Positions 1 through 7,033 of a stretch of 19,734 nt of DNA are shown in pieces. The notes under the pieces are model-generated. The model was not told the origin of the DNA, searched no databases, and saw only the letters and a program-made list of their open reading frames with translations. Source of the DNA: an uncultured Desulfovibrio sp. (lineage in GTDB: Bacteria; Desulfobacterota; Desulfovibrionia; Desulfovibrionales; Desulfovibrionaceae); the NCBI GenBank assembly GCA_900553145.1, contig USCL01000031.1:1-19734 (forward strand), in the 5' to 3' direction. Every line of letters begins with the position of its first letter. Position 1 is the stretch's first letter. Position numbers and translations under genes: made by a program.

Positions 1-47
1 GGAGGGGAGAGGTAAGCCCTTCTTCAGAAGGGTTTCCTCTCCCCTCC
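1..47 (-). terminator. Terminator hairpin after qrcD
   Basis: A long inverted repeat pairs GGAGGGGAGAGG (1-12) with CCTCTCCCCTCC (36-47). The stem continues inward through AAGCCCTTCT (14-23) and AGAAGGGTTT (26-35), with one bulged T at 13 and one G-T pair. It begins 9 bases past the qrcD stop in the minus direction. The U-tract expected on the minus strand would lie outside the window, so intrinsic termination is inferred from the stem and its position. Confidence 0.75.
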
Positions 48-55
48 CCAGTTTG

Positions 56-1312
56 TTACTTGTTCAGCTCACGTTCCTGCGGGAACATGGGGAGATAGCG
101 GTAAGAGATGGCGAGGCAGAGCCACGAATAGGCGATGACCATGAAGGACGCGCCCCATTCGGCCCAGTTGGGATTGTAGAATTCCCACGTGTCGAAGGGC
201 ATGACCGGGATGGCGAGGGCCTGAACGGTCATGACGTAGCGGTTGATGGTCACGCCGATGCAGGCGAGGAGGCCGCCGATGTAGAACAGGGCCGGGTTGG
301 AGCGGCACTTCTTCGAGAAGAGCAGGTATGCGGGAAGGATGCCGCAGACCACGAGTTCGGCGAAGAGGAGCCACTTGCCGTAGATCCAGCCGTGGAACAT
401 CTGATCGAAGGTCATGCCGGAACGGGGGAGGATATCCCAGACCCAACCGGCGGTGTCGATCAGCTTGAACACCATATAGACGGTGAACATCGTCCCGGCG
501 ATTTTGCCCATGAGCTGCTTGACGTCCCAAGAGACGAGCTTGCGGCCGGTGAGCTTTTCCATGAACGTGCAGACGAGCACGGTGAACATGGGGCCGGAAC
601 CCACGGCGGAGAGGATGTACAGGAAGAACGTCCACGGCCAGATGAAGAAGCCGTCGCGCAGGATGTAGGGGCGTCCGAAGAGCACGCCATACATGCCGCC
701 GAGGGAACCTTGGTGGAACGTGGACAGGAAGGCGCCGATGCCCGCGAACAGGGGCATGATCAGGTGGAAGTTGTGGGCAATGGCGTGGGCGAGCTTGTTC
801 TTGGCCAGCTGCCGGTTTTCCAGCGCCAGAGGCACGTACTCGATGATGAGCACCGTGCAGTAGCAGGTGATGCAGAAGATGACTTCGGTCAGCATGGAGT
901 GGACATTCGGATGCCAGTAGCCGAACCATGCGCGGAGCGGTTGGCCGATATCGAGAACGAGCACCAGCATGGCGCCGGAGTAGCACAGGAAGCCCACCAC
1001 GACCGTCAGGTTGATGATATTCTTCAAGGCGTCGATGTTCAGCAGGTAACGCAGCGCGCCGGTGAAGAACGCGCCCGCGCCGAGGGCGATGACGGCGAGG
1101 TCGAAGGTGATCCAGAGGCCGAACCCGAAGTAGTCGTCAAGGCCGGTCTCGCCGAGGCCGTGAGCCAGCACGCGGAAGGCGGCATAAGCGCCCCACAGGC
1201 CGACGGCGGCCACGGGAACAAGATGCAGCAGGAATTTCAGCAGCGAACAACGCGGGCACCCTTCAGGGAAGAGGGAGGCGTCGGCGGGCTGGTTGTAGTT
1301 TTTCACTTCCAT
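56..1312 (-). CDS. qrcD: Qrc complex membrane subunit QrcD (NrfD/PsrC family)
   Basis: Encodes a 418-residue integral membrane protein of the NrfD/PsrC type. It is rich in hydrophobic helices (for example residues around 25-50, 70-95 and 105-130), consistent with about ten membrane segments. In the characterised Desulfovibrio complex this subunit carries the menaquinone site, so electrons from periplasmic cytochrome c3 passed through QrcA/B/C reach the quinone pool. It is the last gene of the four-gene run and its ATG is 4 bases after the qrcC stop, indicating translational coupling. A CPRC pair sits near the N-terminus (residues 19-22), just before the first hydrophobic stretch. The family assignment rests on my recognition of the protein and on the gene order A-B-C-D, which is diagnostic. 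No damage is visible. Confidence 0.93.
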   Translation of the reverse strand: MEVKNYNQPADASLFPEGCPRCSLLKFLLHLVPVAAVGLWGAYAAFRVLAHGLGETGLDDYFGFGLWITFDLAVIALGAGAFFTGALRYLLNIDALKNIINLTVVVGFLCYSGAMLVLVLDIGQPLRAWFGYWHPNVHSMLTEVIFCITCYCTVLIIEYVPLALENRQLAKNKLAHAIAHNFHLIMPLFAGIGAFLSTFHQGSLGGMYGVLFGRPYILRDGFFIWPWTFFLYILSAVGSGPMFTVLVCTFMEKLTGRKLVSWDVKQLMGKIAGTMFTVYMVFKLIDTAGWVWDILPRSGMTFDQMFHGWIYGKWLLFAELVVCGILPAYLLFSKKCRSNPALFYIGGLLACIGVTINRYVMTVQALAIPVMPFDTWEFYNPNWAEWGASFMVIAYSWLCLAISYRYLPMFPQERELNK

Positions 1313-1316
1313 TGAC

Positions 1317-2084
1317 CTACCCCTTGGTCTTTTCGTTTTCCAGGTAGTTGTCGCCCTGACGGCGCACCCATTCGCGCTTGCTCAGGTAGTACACCTGAGG
1401 CTCGGTCCCCAGGCGCTCCAGAAGGCGGAAGGCATGGGGGCTGCGGATCAGTTCGTACACCCTGTGTTCGGGATTCTTGGAATCGCCGAAGGATATCGCG
1501 CCGTTGGGACATACCTCGGTGCAGGAGGTCACATACTCCCCGTCAGCCAGCTCATAGGGGTTGCGCCCCTCTGCGATGGCCTTGTCCTTGGCCTTCATCC
1601 AGCGGTGATGGCAGAAGGTGCATTTTTCCACCACGCCGCGGGGACGCACGGAAACGTCCGGGGTGAGGGTCTTTTCCATGCCTTCCGGCCAGATCGGATC
1701 ATACCAGTTGAAGTAACGGGCATGGTAGGGGCATGAGGCCATGCAGTACCGGCAGCCGATGCAGCGGGGATAGATCTGGCTGACGATGCCGCCGTCCTCG
1801 TTCTTGTCGGTGGCGACGACGGGGCAGACGGACACGCAGGAGGGCTTCCCGCACTGCATGCAGGGACGGGGCAGGTAGGCCGTGTCGTGTTCCGGGAACG
1901 GTTTATGGTTGGAGAGGCGATAGACCTTCATCCAGTTGATGGTGCGGACCTTGTTCGTGCCGTCGGGGTTGGGGGCGACATTGTTTTCGGCCTGACAGGC
2001 CACCATGCAGGCGCCGCAGCCCGTGCACTTGTCAAGGTCGACGACCATCGTCCATTTGATATCGAATTCTTTCACTTCGGACAT
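1317..2084 (-). CDS. qrcC: Qrc complex iron-sulfur subunit QrcC
   Basis: A 255-residue ferredoxin-like electron-transfer subunit of the DmsB/NrfC type. Sixteen cysteines fall in four clusters: C20/23/26/30, C75/78/83/87, C108/111/114/118, and C155/158 with C188/192, enough for four iron-sulfur clusters. In the complex it relays electrons from the QrcA/QrcB periplasmic side to the QrcD quinone site. There is no signal peptide of its own, which in this family means export by piggyback on the Tat-exported QrcB partner (inference). The start ATG has AAGGA about 9 bases upstream and lies 12 bases after the qrcB stop. All cysteine motifs are intact. Confidence 0.93.
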   Translation of the reverse strand: MSEVKEFDIKWTMVVDLDKCTGCGACMVACQAENNVAPNPDGTNKVRTINWMKVYRLSNHKPFPEHDTAYLPRPCMQCGKPSCVSVCPVVATDKNEDGGIVSQIYPRCIGCRYCMASCPYHARYFNWYDPIWPEGMEKTLTPDVSVRPRGVVEKCTFCHHRWMKAKDKAIAEGRNPYELADGEYVTSCTEVCPNGAISFGDSKNPEHRVYELIRSPHAFRLLERLGTEPQVYYLSKREWVRRQGDNYLENEKTKG

Positions 2085-2096
2085 GATTACGAATCC

Positions 2097-4199
2097 TTAT
2101 GCTTGGGCGACGTTCACGCGGGTATCGTTCCAGACGGAGAGGCCGGAGCCGGGCTCGGAAGAAGGCGTGACGAGGGCCATGACGTCCATGCCCTTGCCGT
2201 CGTTGAACTCTCCGAAAGCCGTATGTCCGAAGCCCATGGTCAGCGCCACGGTATCGTTGGTGACGCCTTCGAAGACACGGATCTTCGCCAGAACCTTCCC
2301 GGCCTTGCTGGACAGGACGACGCGGTTGCCTTCGTACAAGCCGAGCTTTTCGAGCGTGGCCCCGTTGACGGCGGCGACGAGCACGTTCTTTTCCAGCTCG
2401 TCATTGGTAATGAGCTTGGTGTTGAAGGGCGGAATGGCGGTTTCGGGCGTACCGAGGCCGAGCTTGCTCACGAAGGCCACGGCGAGTTCCTTGCCGGACG
2501 GAGCCGCATCGGCTTCGGCCTTTTCGACAAGGGCGAGGTCCTCGGGGCCGAAGCGGTAGGCCAGCGTCTTGTTGGGGACCACGATGTCGCTGACGTAGAC
2601 GTTGCCGTCGCTCAGGGAGCCCCAGTCCGCGCCCATGTTGAAGGCTTTGGCCTTGAGCATGGTCACGACGTCGGAGACGCCGAGGTTGATGCCGAGCTTG
2701 TAGGCCATGTCGATGATCACGTCACCGGCGGGGCGGGCCTGATAGAGCGGCTCGACCACGGGGCGGACCAGCGCGTACACGAACTTGCCATAGCCGAAGG
2801 GCTCGGCCACGTCGTCGTAGCGCTCAAGGCCGAGGGCGTTGGGCAGCACGAGATCGCAGCGGCGGGCGGTTTCGTCGAAGAAGCAGGTGAAGGCCACGGA
2901 GAAGGCGCTCTTCTTGAAGACGGCCTCGATGTCCTTGCCGGGCAGGGCGTACACCGGGTTGGCCTCGTAGACCATGAGCACGCCCACTTCGGGCATGTTC
3001 CCCTGCGCCGTGTCGGCGGCATAGCGGACGAGATCGCCCTGCATGAGCACGTCGTAGGACGCCGCGCCGTTGACCGCCGGGGGAGCCAGCGGGATCATGC
3101 GCATCCCGCCTTCCTTGTTCACGCGGTCGAGGAGCATGTTGATCGCCATGCCGATGCGGACGGGGCCTGCCCCGCCGCCCTGATCCATGTCGGACCCGAC
3201 GACCACGAGAGGCTTCTTGGCCTTTTTGAGCCCATCGACGACGGCGGCGAAGCGTTCGGGCATGAGGCCCGTGACTTCGCAGACTTTTTCCGGGGTCCAC
3301 TTGGCGGCCAGCGCCGCGAAGTTTTCCAGCCCGTCGGCGGGGGCGGCCATGCCGTCCTTCATAAGCTGGCGGGCGACGCCGAGCAGCAGGAACAGTTCCG
3401 TCCCCGGCTTGATGGGCAGCCAGAGATCGGCGCCCGCGGCCGTGTTGTTCTGCACCGGCCCGGCATAGGCCAGACGCATGGCGGGTTCGGCGCCCGCGGG
3501 GCGGGCCTGCCCCCACGCGTGGCGGTTGGCGACCACCGTGCCCCACGTTTCCAGCACGTTGGCGCCGACGGCGAACACGTAGTCGCTGTTCGGAATGTCG
3601 AAGCCGACGCGTCCGCGTCCGCCCATGAGCTTCCACGCCTGCGCGGTGGCCTGCGCGTCGCCGGGCATGGCGAAGAAGCGGCCCGAACCGGTCTGGGCGG
3701 CGAAGCCCGCGAGCAGTTCGTTCATGGTGCCGTTTTCGTCGCCGGAAATACAGACCACGCTGTCGAGGGCGGGCTGATCCTTGGCTTCGGAGAGTTTTTC
3801 AAACAGCAGCTTTTCAGCTTCTTCCCACGAGATTTCCTTGTAGCCGCCGTCCGAGTTGCGGAGCAGGGGCCGTTTCAGGCGGGCCGGGCTGTAGCGCATC
3901 TGGACTTCGGTGACGGCCAGCGCGGAGACGCCGCCGCCCAGCGGGCTCTCGGGATCGCTGAGGACGCGCACGGGGCGTCCGCCCACGAGGCGGATCCTGG
4001 TGGCTCCGGCCGAGGGGCAGAGCTTGCTGACCGTGCGGATATAGGTGTTTTCGTGATTACCGTATTGGAGGGAAGGGATCCACGGCCAGTTCTGCGACCA
4101 GATGGAGATGTCGTCCAAGCCCTTCCAGACCACAGGAGTCGCCAGCGTACCCACGGCGGCCCCGCCGATGAATTTCAAAAAGCCTCGTCTGTCAAGCAT
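2097..4199 (-). CDS. qrcB: Qrc complex molybdopterin-oxidoreductase-like subunit QrcB
   Basis: A 700-residue protein of the complex iron-sulfur molybdoenzyme superfamily. The N-terminus (residues 1-25) has a twin-arginine signal: R4-R5 followed by GFLKFIGGAAVG and a hydrophobic stretch, predicting Tat export. The start chosen is the ATG with GGAG 7 bases upstream, 10 bases after the qrcA stop; an in-frame ATG 25 codons further upstream would overlap qrcA and bury the signal. In the studied Desulfovibrio complex this subunit has the fold of a molybdoenzyme catalytic subunit, but molybdenum was not found. The sequence agrees in having no N-terminal four-cysteine iron-sulfur motif after the signal. 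The C-terminal third (residues about 580-700) resembles a molydopterin-dinucleotide-binding domain. No frameshift is seen. Confidence 0.93.
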   Translation of the reverse strand: MLDRRGFLKFIGGAAVGTLATPVVWKGLDDISIWSQNWPWIPSLQYGNHENTYIRTVSKLCPSAGATRIRLVGGRPVRVLSDPESPLGGGVSALAVTEVQMRYSPARLKRPLLRNSDGGYKEISWEEAEKLLFEKLSEAKDQPALDSVVCISGDENGTMNELLAGFAAQTGSGRFFAMPGDAQATAQAWKLMGGRGRVGFDIPNSDYVFAVGANVLETWGTVVANRHAWGQARPAGAEPAMRLAYAGPVQNNTAAGADLWLPIKPGTELFLLLGVARQLMKDGMAAPADGLENFAALAAKWTPEKVCEVTGLMPERFAAVVDGLKKAKKPLVVVGSDMDQGGGAGPVRIGMAINMLLDRVNKEGGMRMIPLAPPAVNGAASYDVLMQGDLVRYAADTAQGNMPEVGVLMVYEANPVYALPGKDIEAVFKKSAFSVAFTCFFDETARRCDLVLPNALGLERYDDVAEPFGYGKFVYALVRPVVEPLYQARPAGDVIIDMAYKLGINLGVSDVVTMLKAKAFNMGADWGSLSDGNVYVSDIVVPNKTLAYRFGPEDLALVEKAEADAAPSGKELAVAFVSKLGLGTPETAIPPFNTKLITNDELEKNVLVAAVNGATLEKLGLYEGNRVVLSSKAGKVLAKIRVFEGVTNDTVALTMGFGHTAFGEFNDGKGMDVMALVTPSSEPGSGLSVWNDTRVNVAQA

Positions 4200-4209
4200 T
4201 GGCGTCTCC

Positions 4210-4851
4210 TTACTTGTGGCAGACAAAGCATGCGTTGCTGGCATTGGTGCTGCCAAAATGATTGGGATTGGCATGGCATGCTTCGCACTGCCACATCTTC
4301 ATGGTGTTCTGGCTGTAGCCGCTGATCCTGTTCTCGCGGAACACGGGCGGCTTCTTGCCGGAAGTCATGTCGAGATGGCATGTGGAGCAAAGCTCCCGCT
4401 CGGAGAACTCATGACAGTTATTACAGGTCGCCAGCGAGTGCACGGCATGGCTGAAGAATACGTTGTCAGGCTGCTTCTGGTAGACCTTCCAGTCCACTTC
4501 CTTGTTTTTCCTGACGTATTCGTCGAAGAAGACCCGCTCGGCCTTGCTTTTGCCGAGCAGCTGCGAATGGCAGGCCGCACAGTCCTTTGTAGAGGGCAGG
4601 GCGTCGAACGTCCCGTCCGCACGGAGATGGTGACAGACCGCACAATCCAGGGAGGCATCCTTGAGATGCGTCTCATGGCTGAACTGCACGGGTTGATCCT
4701 GTCTGCTGAACAAAAGTTCCGGGAAAATCCACCAGCCAAACACGAGCGCAGCGACAAGGCCGACGATGAACGGTGCGGGACCGAACTCAAGCCGTTTTGC
4801 CAGACTGCGGGCCTTCTCGTGGGAAGGCGCGTTGTTCTGCCTATCCTCCAT
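4210..4851 (-). CDS. qrcA: Qrc complex hexaheme cytochrome c subunit QrcA
   Basis: A 213-residue multiheme cytochrome c. Six CxxCH haem-binding motifs start at residues 70, 91, 143, 155, 189 and 208, matching the hexaheme QrcA of Desulfovibrio. Residues 27-48 form one membrane segment after a positively charged N-terminus, so it is probably anchored with the haems in the periplasm, where it accepts electrons from type I cytochrome c3. The chosen ATG has GAGGCGAAGG just upstream. The reading frame stays open for 33 more codons, but those are arginine-rich and unlike an export signal. It is the first gene of qrcABCD. A short open frame with its own ribosome site overlaps this start (see 4841-4891). 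Confidence 0.92.
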   Translation of the reverse strand: MEDRQNNAPSHEKARSLAKRLEFGPAPFIVGLVAALVFGWWIFPELLFSRQDQPVQFSHETHLKDASLDCAVCHHLRADGTFDALPSTKDCAACHSQLLGKSKAERVFFDEYVRKNKEVDWKVYQKQPDNVFFSHAVHSLATCNNCHEFSERELCSTCHLDMTSGKKPPVFRENRISGYSQNTMKMWQCEACHANPNHFGSTNASNACFVCHK

Positions 4852-4891
4852 ACCCTTCGCCTCTTGAAATGGTTGTGTTGCTGAAAACCAT
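4841..4891 (-). other. Possible 16-codon leader ORF overlapping the qrcA start
   Basis: The 11-base string CAAGAGGCGAA occurs twice on the minus strand, at 4856-4866 (the qrcA ribosome site) and at 4891-4901. The upstream copy is followed at once by ATG (4891-4889), which opens a 16-codon frame ending 10 bases inside qrcA. The repeat may be chance or a small duplication. If translated, the short frame would couple ribosomes onto qrcA. There is no homology evidence. Confidence 0.25.
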
Positions 4892-5373
4892 TCGCCTCTT
4901 GGCCGCGACACGCATGTGACAGGAAACCGTCCTTGGCGCCTCTTCCGCACGGGAGGGGACGCGCTTTTCCACCGTCATCATGGTGTAGGCGACCGGGCAA
5001 ACACGTGTCAAGACGCAAGGCGTAGCAAGCGCTTGGCAACGTGCGGCCCCGGTCGGCCGCTGCCGGCCGAACATGCCGCCCTGACAAAAAGCTCCCGATC
5101 AAAAAAGCACCTGATCCCGGAAAGGCGCCCTCGCGGAACGCGTTCCTTTTTCAGGAGATTCTGGATATGACCGAAATGTGCTTTTTTTCTCGAAGTATGC
5201 GAATTCTGTCAAAATCGTCATACCGTACAATATATCACCCGTGTTGGAAAGGCTAAAAAAATGTAAAAAAACGGTGTGAGATTTTTACGAAATCGAAAGC
5301 TTTCCCAAGAACCGTAAAAGATCGAAGGGGAAAAGGGGGCCGTACCGCAGCGTGGGTGTGCCTCTGTTTCCAC
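4892..5373. other. Gene-free upstream region of qrc
   Basis: No convincing gene is visible. The stretch must hold the qrc promoter, which I could not place with confidence; a TTGACA-like box on the minus strand (5212-5207) lacks a good partner box. A perfect 7-bp hairpin, TCGGCCG-CTGC-CGGCCGA, lies at 5053-5070. The part from about 5160 to 5300 is AT-rich compared with its surroundings and contains TACAAT (5226-5231) on the plus strand without a good -35 match. Confidence 0.5.
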
Positions 5374-5402
5374 TTGACCCACGCGCCGCTCCGCTTTATG
5401 AC
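5374..5402 (+). promoter_or_regulatory. Promoter of the split tRNA-Ser gene
   Basis: TTGACC (5374-5379), a 17-base spacer and TATGAC (5397-5402) resemble a sigma70 promoter. Transcription would begin near 5408-5410, about 30 bases before the tRNA-Ser 5' half at 5441. Since the gene is now interrupted, the same promoter would read into the left end of the inserted element, toward its tRNA-Ser and TIR genes. Confidence 0.6.
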
Positions 5403-5440
5403 GTTCAGTACTTGCCGTTTGCTTGCCGAACGGCATCCGC

Positions 5441-5479
5441 GGAAGGGTGGCAGAGCGGCTTAATGCGGCGGTCTTGAAA
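5441..5479 (+). pseudogene. 5' half of the interrupted tRNA-Ser(UGA)
   Basis: This stretch has the acceptor strand GGAAGGG (5441-5447), a D-arm with GGCAGAGCGG, the anticodon 5' strand GCGGT (5468-5472) and the loop CTTGAAA (5473-5479) with anticodon TGA. Beyond the loop the sequence stops being a tRNA: no matching 3' stem, variable arm or T-arm follows. The missing part lies at 8439-8496. GCGGT pairs with ACCGT there (one G-T), and 6 of 7 acceptor pairs form. It is therefore the interrupted original gene, not a random resemblance. Confidence 0.9.
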
Positions 5480-5481
5480 AC
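5473..5481 (+). repeat. Left attachment-site core (attL)
   Basis: CTTGAAAAC occurs here and at 8439-8447, at the two points where the tRNA-Ser halves are broken. It covers the whole anticodon loop plus two bases, so crossover took place inside the anticodon loop. The shared core appears to be only 9 bp, because the bases flanking it differ between the two sites. Confidence 0.8.
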
Positions 5482-5509
5482 TTACGTTCAGGCGGTACGC
5501 GAACGACGG

Positions 5510-5539
5510 AAAATGCAGTAAAAAACAACGTGTTATAAA
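5510..5539 (+). promoter_or_regulatory. Possible internal promoter for the element's tRNA-Ser
   Basis: TATAAA (5534-5539), in the string TTATAAATAC, could be a -10 box about 60 bases before the tRNA-Ser. The -35 position is only AAAATG-like, a poor match. It is an alternative to read-through from the promoter at 5374-5402. Confidence 0.3.
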
Positions 5540-5598
5540 TACTCTCCCGGCGACAGCCTTAGCGCCGTTTAGCAGATTCTTAGCACGTCACAGAATTA

Positions 5599-5688
5599 GG
5601 TGGGTTGGCAGAGCGGTTGAATGCACTAGTCTTGAAAACTAGCAAGGATGTAAGTCCTTCCAGGGTTCGAATCCCTGACCCACCGCCA
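5599..5688 (+). tRNA. tRNA-Ser(UGA) carried by the element
   Basis: A complete class II tRNA with encoded CCA. The acceptor GGTGGGT (5599-5605) pairs fully with ACCCACC (5678-5684), then G and CCA follow. The anticodon stem CTAGT (5626-5630) pairs with ACTAG (5638-5642) around the loop CTTGAAA, anticodon TGA at 5633-5635. The variable arm contains AAGGA/TCCTT, as expected for tRNA-Ser. The T-arm is CAGGG-TTCGAAT-CCCTG. It decodes UCA and, by wobble, other UCN serine codons. It differs from the interrupted tRNA-Ser around it in acceptor, anticodon stem and variable arm, so it is not a simple duplicate. It sits between the left att core and a TIR gene that starts 20 bases after the CCA. Confidence 0.97.
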
Positions 5689-5708
5689 TCACAACATCAA
5701 GGGAACCG

Positions 5709-6512
5709 ATGGCTCACAGAATCTTCCTCAGTCATAACCACAACGACAAACCGCTGGTTGAAGCGGTTGCGCTGAAGCTGGCCGCCATATTCGGTCAGGA
5801 TCAGGTGTTCTATGACTCTTGGTCGATTCGTCCCGGCGACGGCATCATTGACCAGATGAACAAGGGGCTTGAAGCTCCTGAGTTCGTTTTCTTCTTCGTT
5901 TCGGCCAACAGCCTTGCAAGCGGCATGGTGAAGCTGGAATGGCAGAACGCGCTCTACTCTGCATCGAAGGGAAAGACGCGGATCGTGCCCGTTCGAGTTG
6001 ATGGCAGCGACATGCCTGCCGTCCTCAAACAAACGCTGTTCATCGACATGCACACAGTGGGGCTTGACGCCGCGATTGCACAAATCGTTAGCGTCACCCA
6101 AGGCCACGCCTCATTCACCCCGCAGCATCAGGGGTTCTCAAACCTTTCATTCACCCAGGTATTGAACGGCGATGGCTCGATTGACATAGCTGTTCAAGCA
6201 TCACACTTGATGGAGCCTAATCCGAACTTTGTCTTTGTCACGACGAATGCAGAGATTGAAATCGGGTGGGAGTTTAAGAACAAGCAGGCTTTTATCGGCG
6301 GCTTCAACAAAGACACTTTCAAAGATGCCAGTGGTAGGGCTGCCCACGGAATCTTAATGCGTCCGATGGGCGGCGCATTGACTCCGACGCATCCCATTAG
6401 GGTGGTCTTCTCGAAGAAGGGTGACACGCCCATCAACATCGTCGGCGTATTCCACGAAAACGCAGAAAATAACTGGGTTCCCGTCCCGGCAGCCCAACCT
6501 CGACTCGCTTGA
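5709..6512 (+). CDS. TIR-domain protein
   Basis: A 267-residue protein. Residues 4-125 form a TIR domain: IFLSHN (5-10), then VFYDSW (33-38) with RPGDGI, then FVFFFVSANSLASG (59-72) and a glutamate in KLEW (E77) at the position of the NAD-hydrolase glutamate of enzymatic TIR domains. Residues about 145-258 are a beta-rich domain that I do not recognise. There is no signal or membrane segment. Bacterial TIR proteins often act in anti-phage defence by degrading NAD+; that role is inferred. The ATG has AAGGGA 4 bases upstream and follows the tRNA CCA by 20 bases, so it is likely in the same transcript. Four of its serines (135, 144, 147, 165) use TCA, which needs a UGA-anticodon tRNA. Confidence 0.88.
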   Translation: MAHRIFLSHNHNDKPLVEAVALKLAAIFGQDQVFYDSWSIRPGDGIIDQMNKGLEAPEFVFFFVSANSLASGMVKLEWQNALYSASKGKTRIVPVRVDGSDMPAVLKQTLFIDMHTVGLDAAIAQIVSVTQGHASFTPQHQGFSNLSFTQVLNGDGSIDIAVQASHLMEPNPNFVFVTTNAEIEIGWEFKNKQAFIGGFNKDTFKDASGRAAHGILMRPMGGALTPTHPIRVVFSKKGDTPINIVGVFHENAENNWVPVPAAQPRLA

Positions 6513-7033
6513 GCCTGTTATTTCCAGGCACGCCCGCAAATCGGGTTTATCAGGCCCACAGGCCGACTTCATCAGACTCAATACAAGCACGAAGGCACTG
6601 CGTCAAACGTCGCCTGTGCGCCTTTCGGACGCTGGGCTACGTAGTTGCTGACGCGGGCCGCTGTGGTCATCATCCCGCCACTACCCTACGGACTCGCGCC
6701 TTGAATCGCCTGTAGCGGCTGCAATCGACGCGCGAGATTGCGTCCAAAAAGTCGTTGCCGATGTCTTGCAATACGCCTCCTTCAACACGCACAGTGCCTC
6801 TCAGCAAGTCCACCGATGCGCAGATGCAAAAAGGGTAGTCGGTGAGCGAACCGCATCGCTTTACCGATGCCAGTTGCCCGCCGTCTGCCCATGCAGCACT
6901 TTTCGTTGATCCGCCCCGGCGCATTGCGCGACGTGACGGAGAGGCGAGGTGTGTTAGGGGTAACTGTAAAACGCTTGTCGTAGTCTTTGCAATCTATTGT
7001 TTCTGTTGATGTTTTTTGGCTTGCCCGATTTTC
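6513..7033. other. Gene-free stretch inside the element
   Basis: No supported gene. Two small hairpins directly follow the TIR stop, GCCTG/CAGGC (6513-6529) and CCCG/CGGG followed by TTTAT (6533-6550); together they may be a weak terminator. An inverted repeat GCAATC/GATTGC lies at 6721-6741. An 84-codon minus frame at 6670-6924 shows no recognisable domain and no good ribosome site. The stretch may be decayed cargo. Confidence 0.4.

Noticed and set aside
53..1315. Plus-strand 420-codon open frame opposite qrcD
   Set aside because: It mirrors the membrane protein gene almost exactly and has a shadow-like composition rich in Glu, Gly and His.
1887..4325. Plus-strand 812-codon open frame opposite qrcB
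   Set aside because: It is antisense to a clear Tat-signal QrcB; its composition (Gly, His, Asp, Val-rich) is that of a GC-driven shadow frame with no domain.
6670..6924. 84-codon minus-strand open frame in the element
   Set aside because: No domain, no convincing ribosome site, and the stretch is not open beyond what its composition allows.
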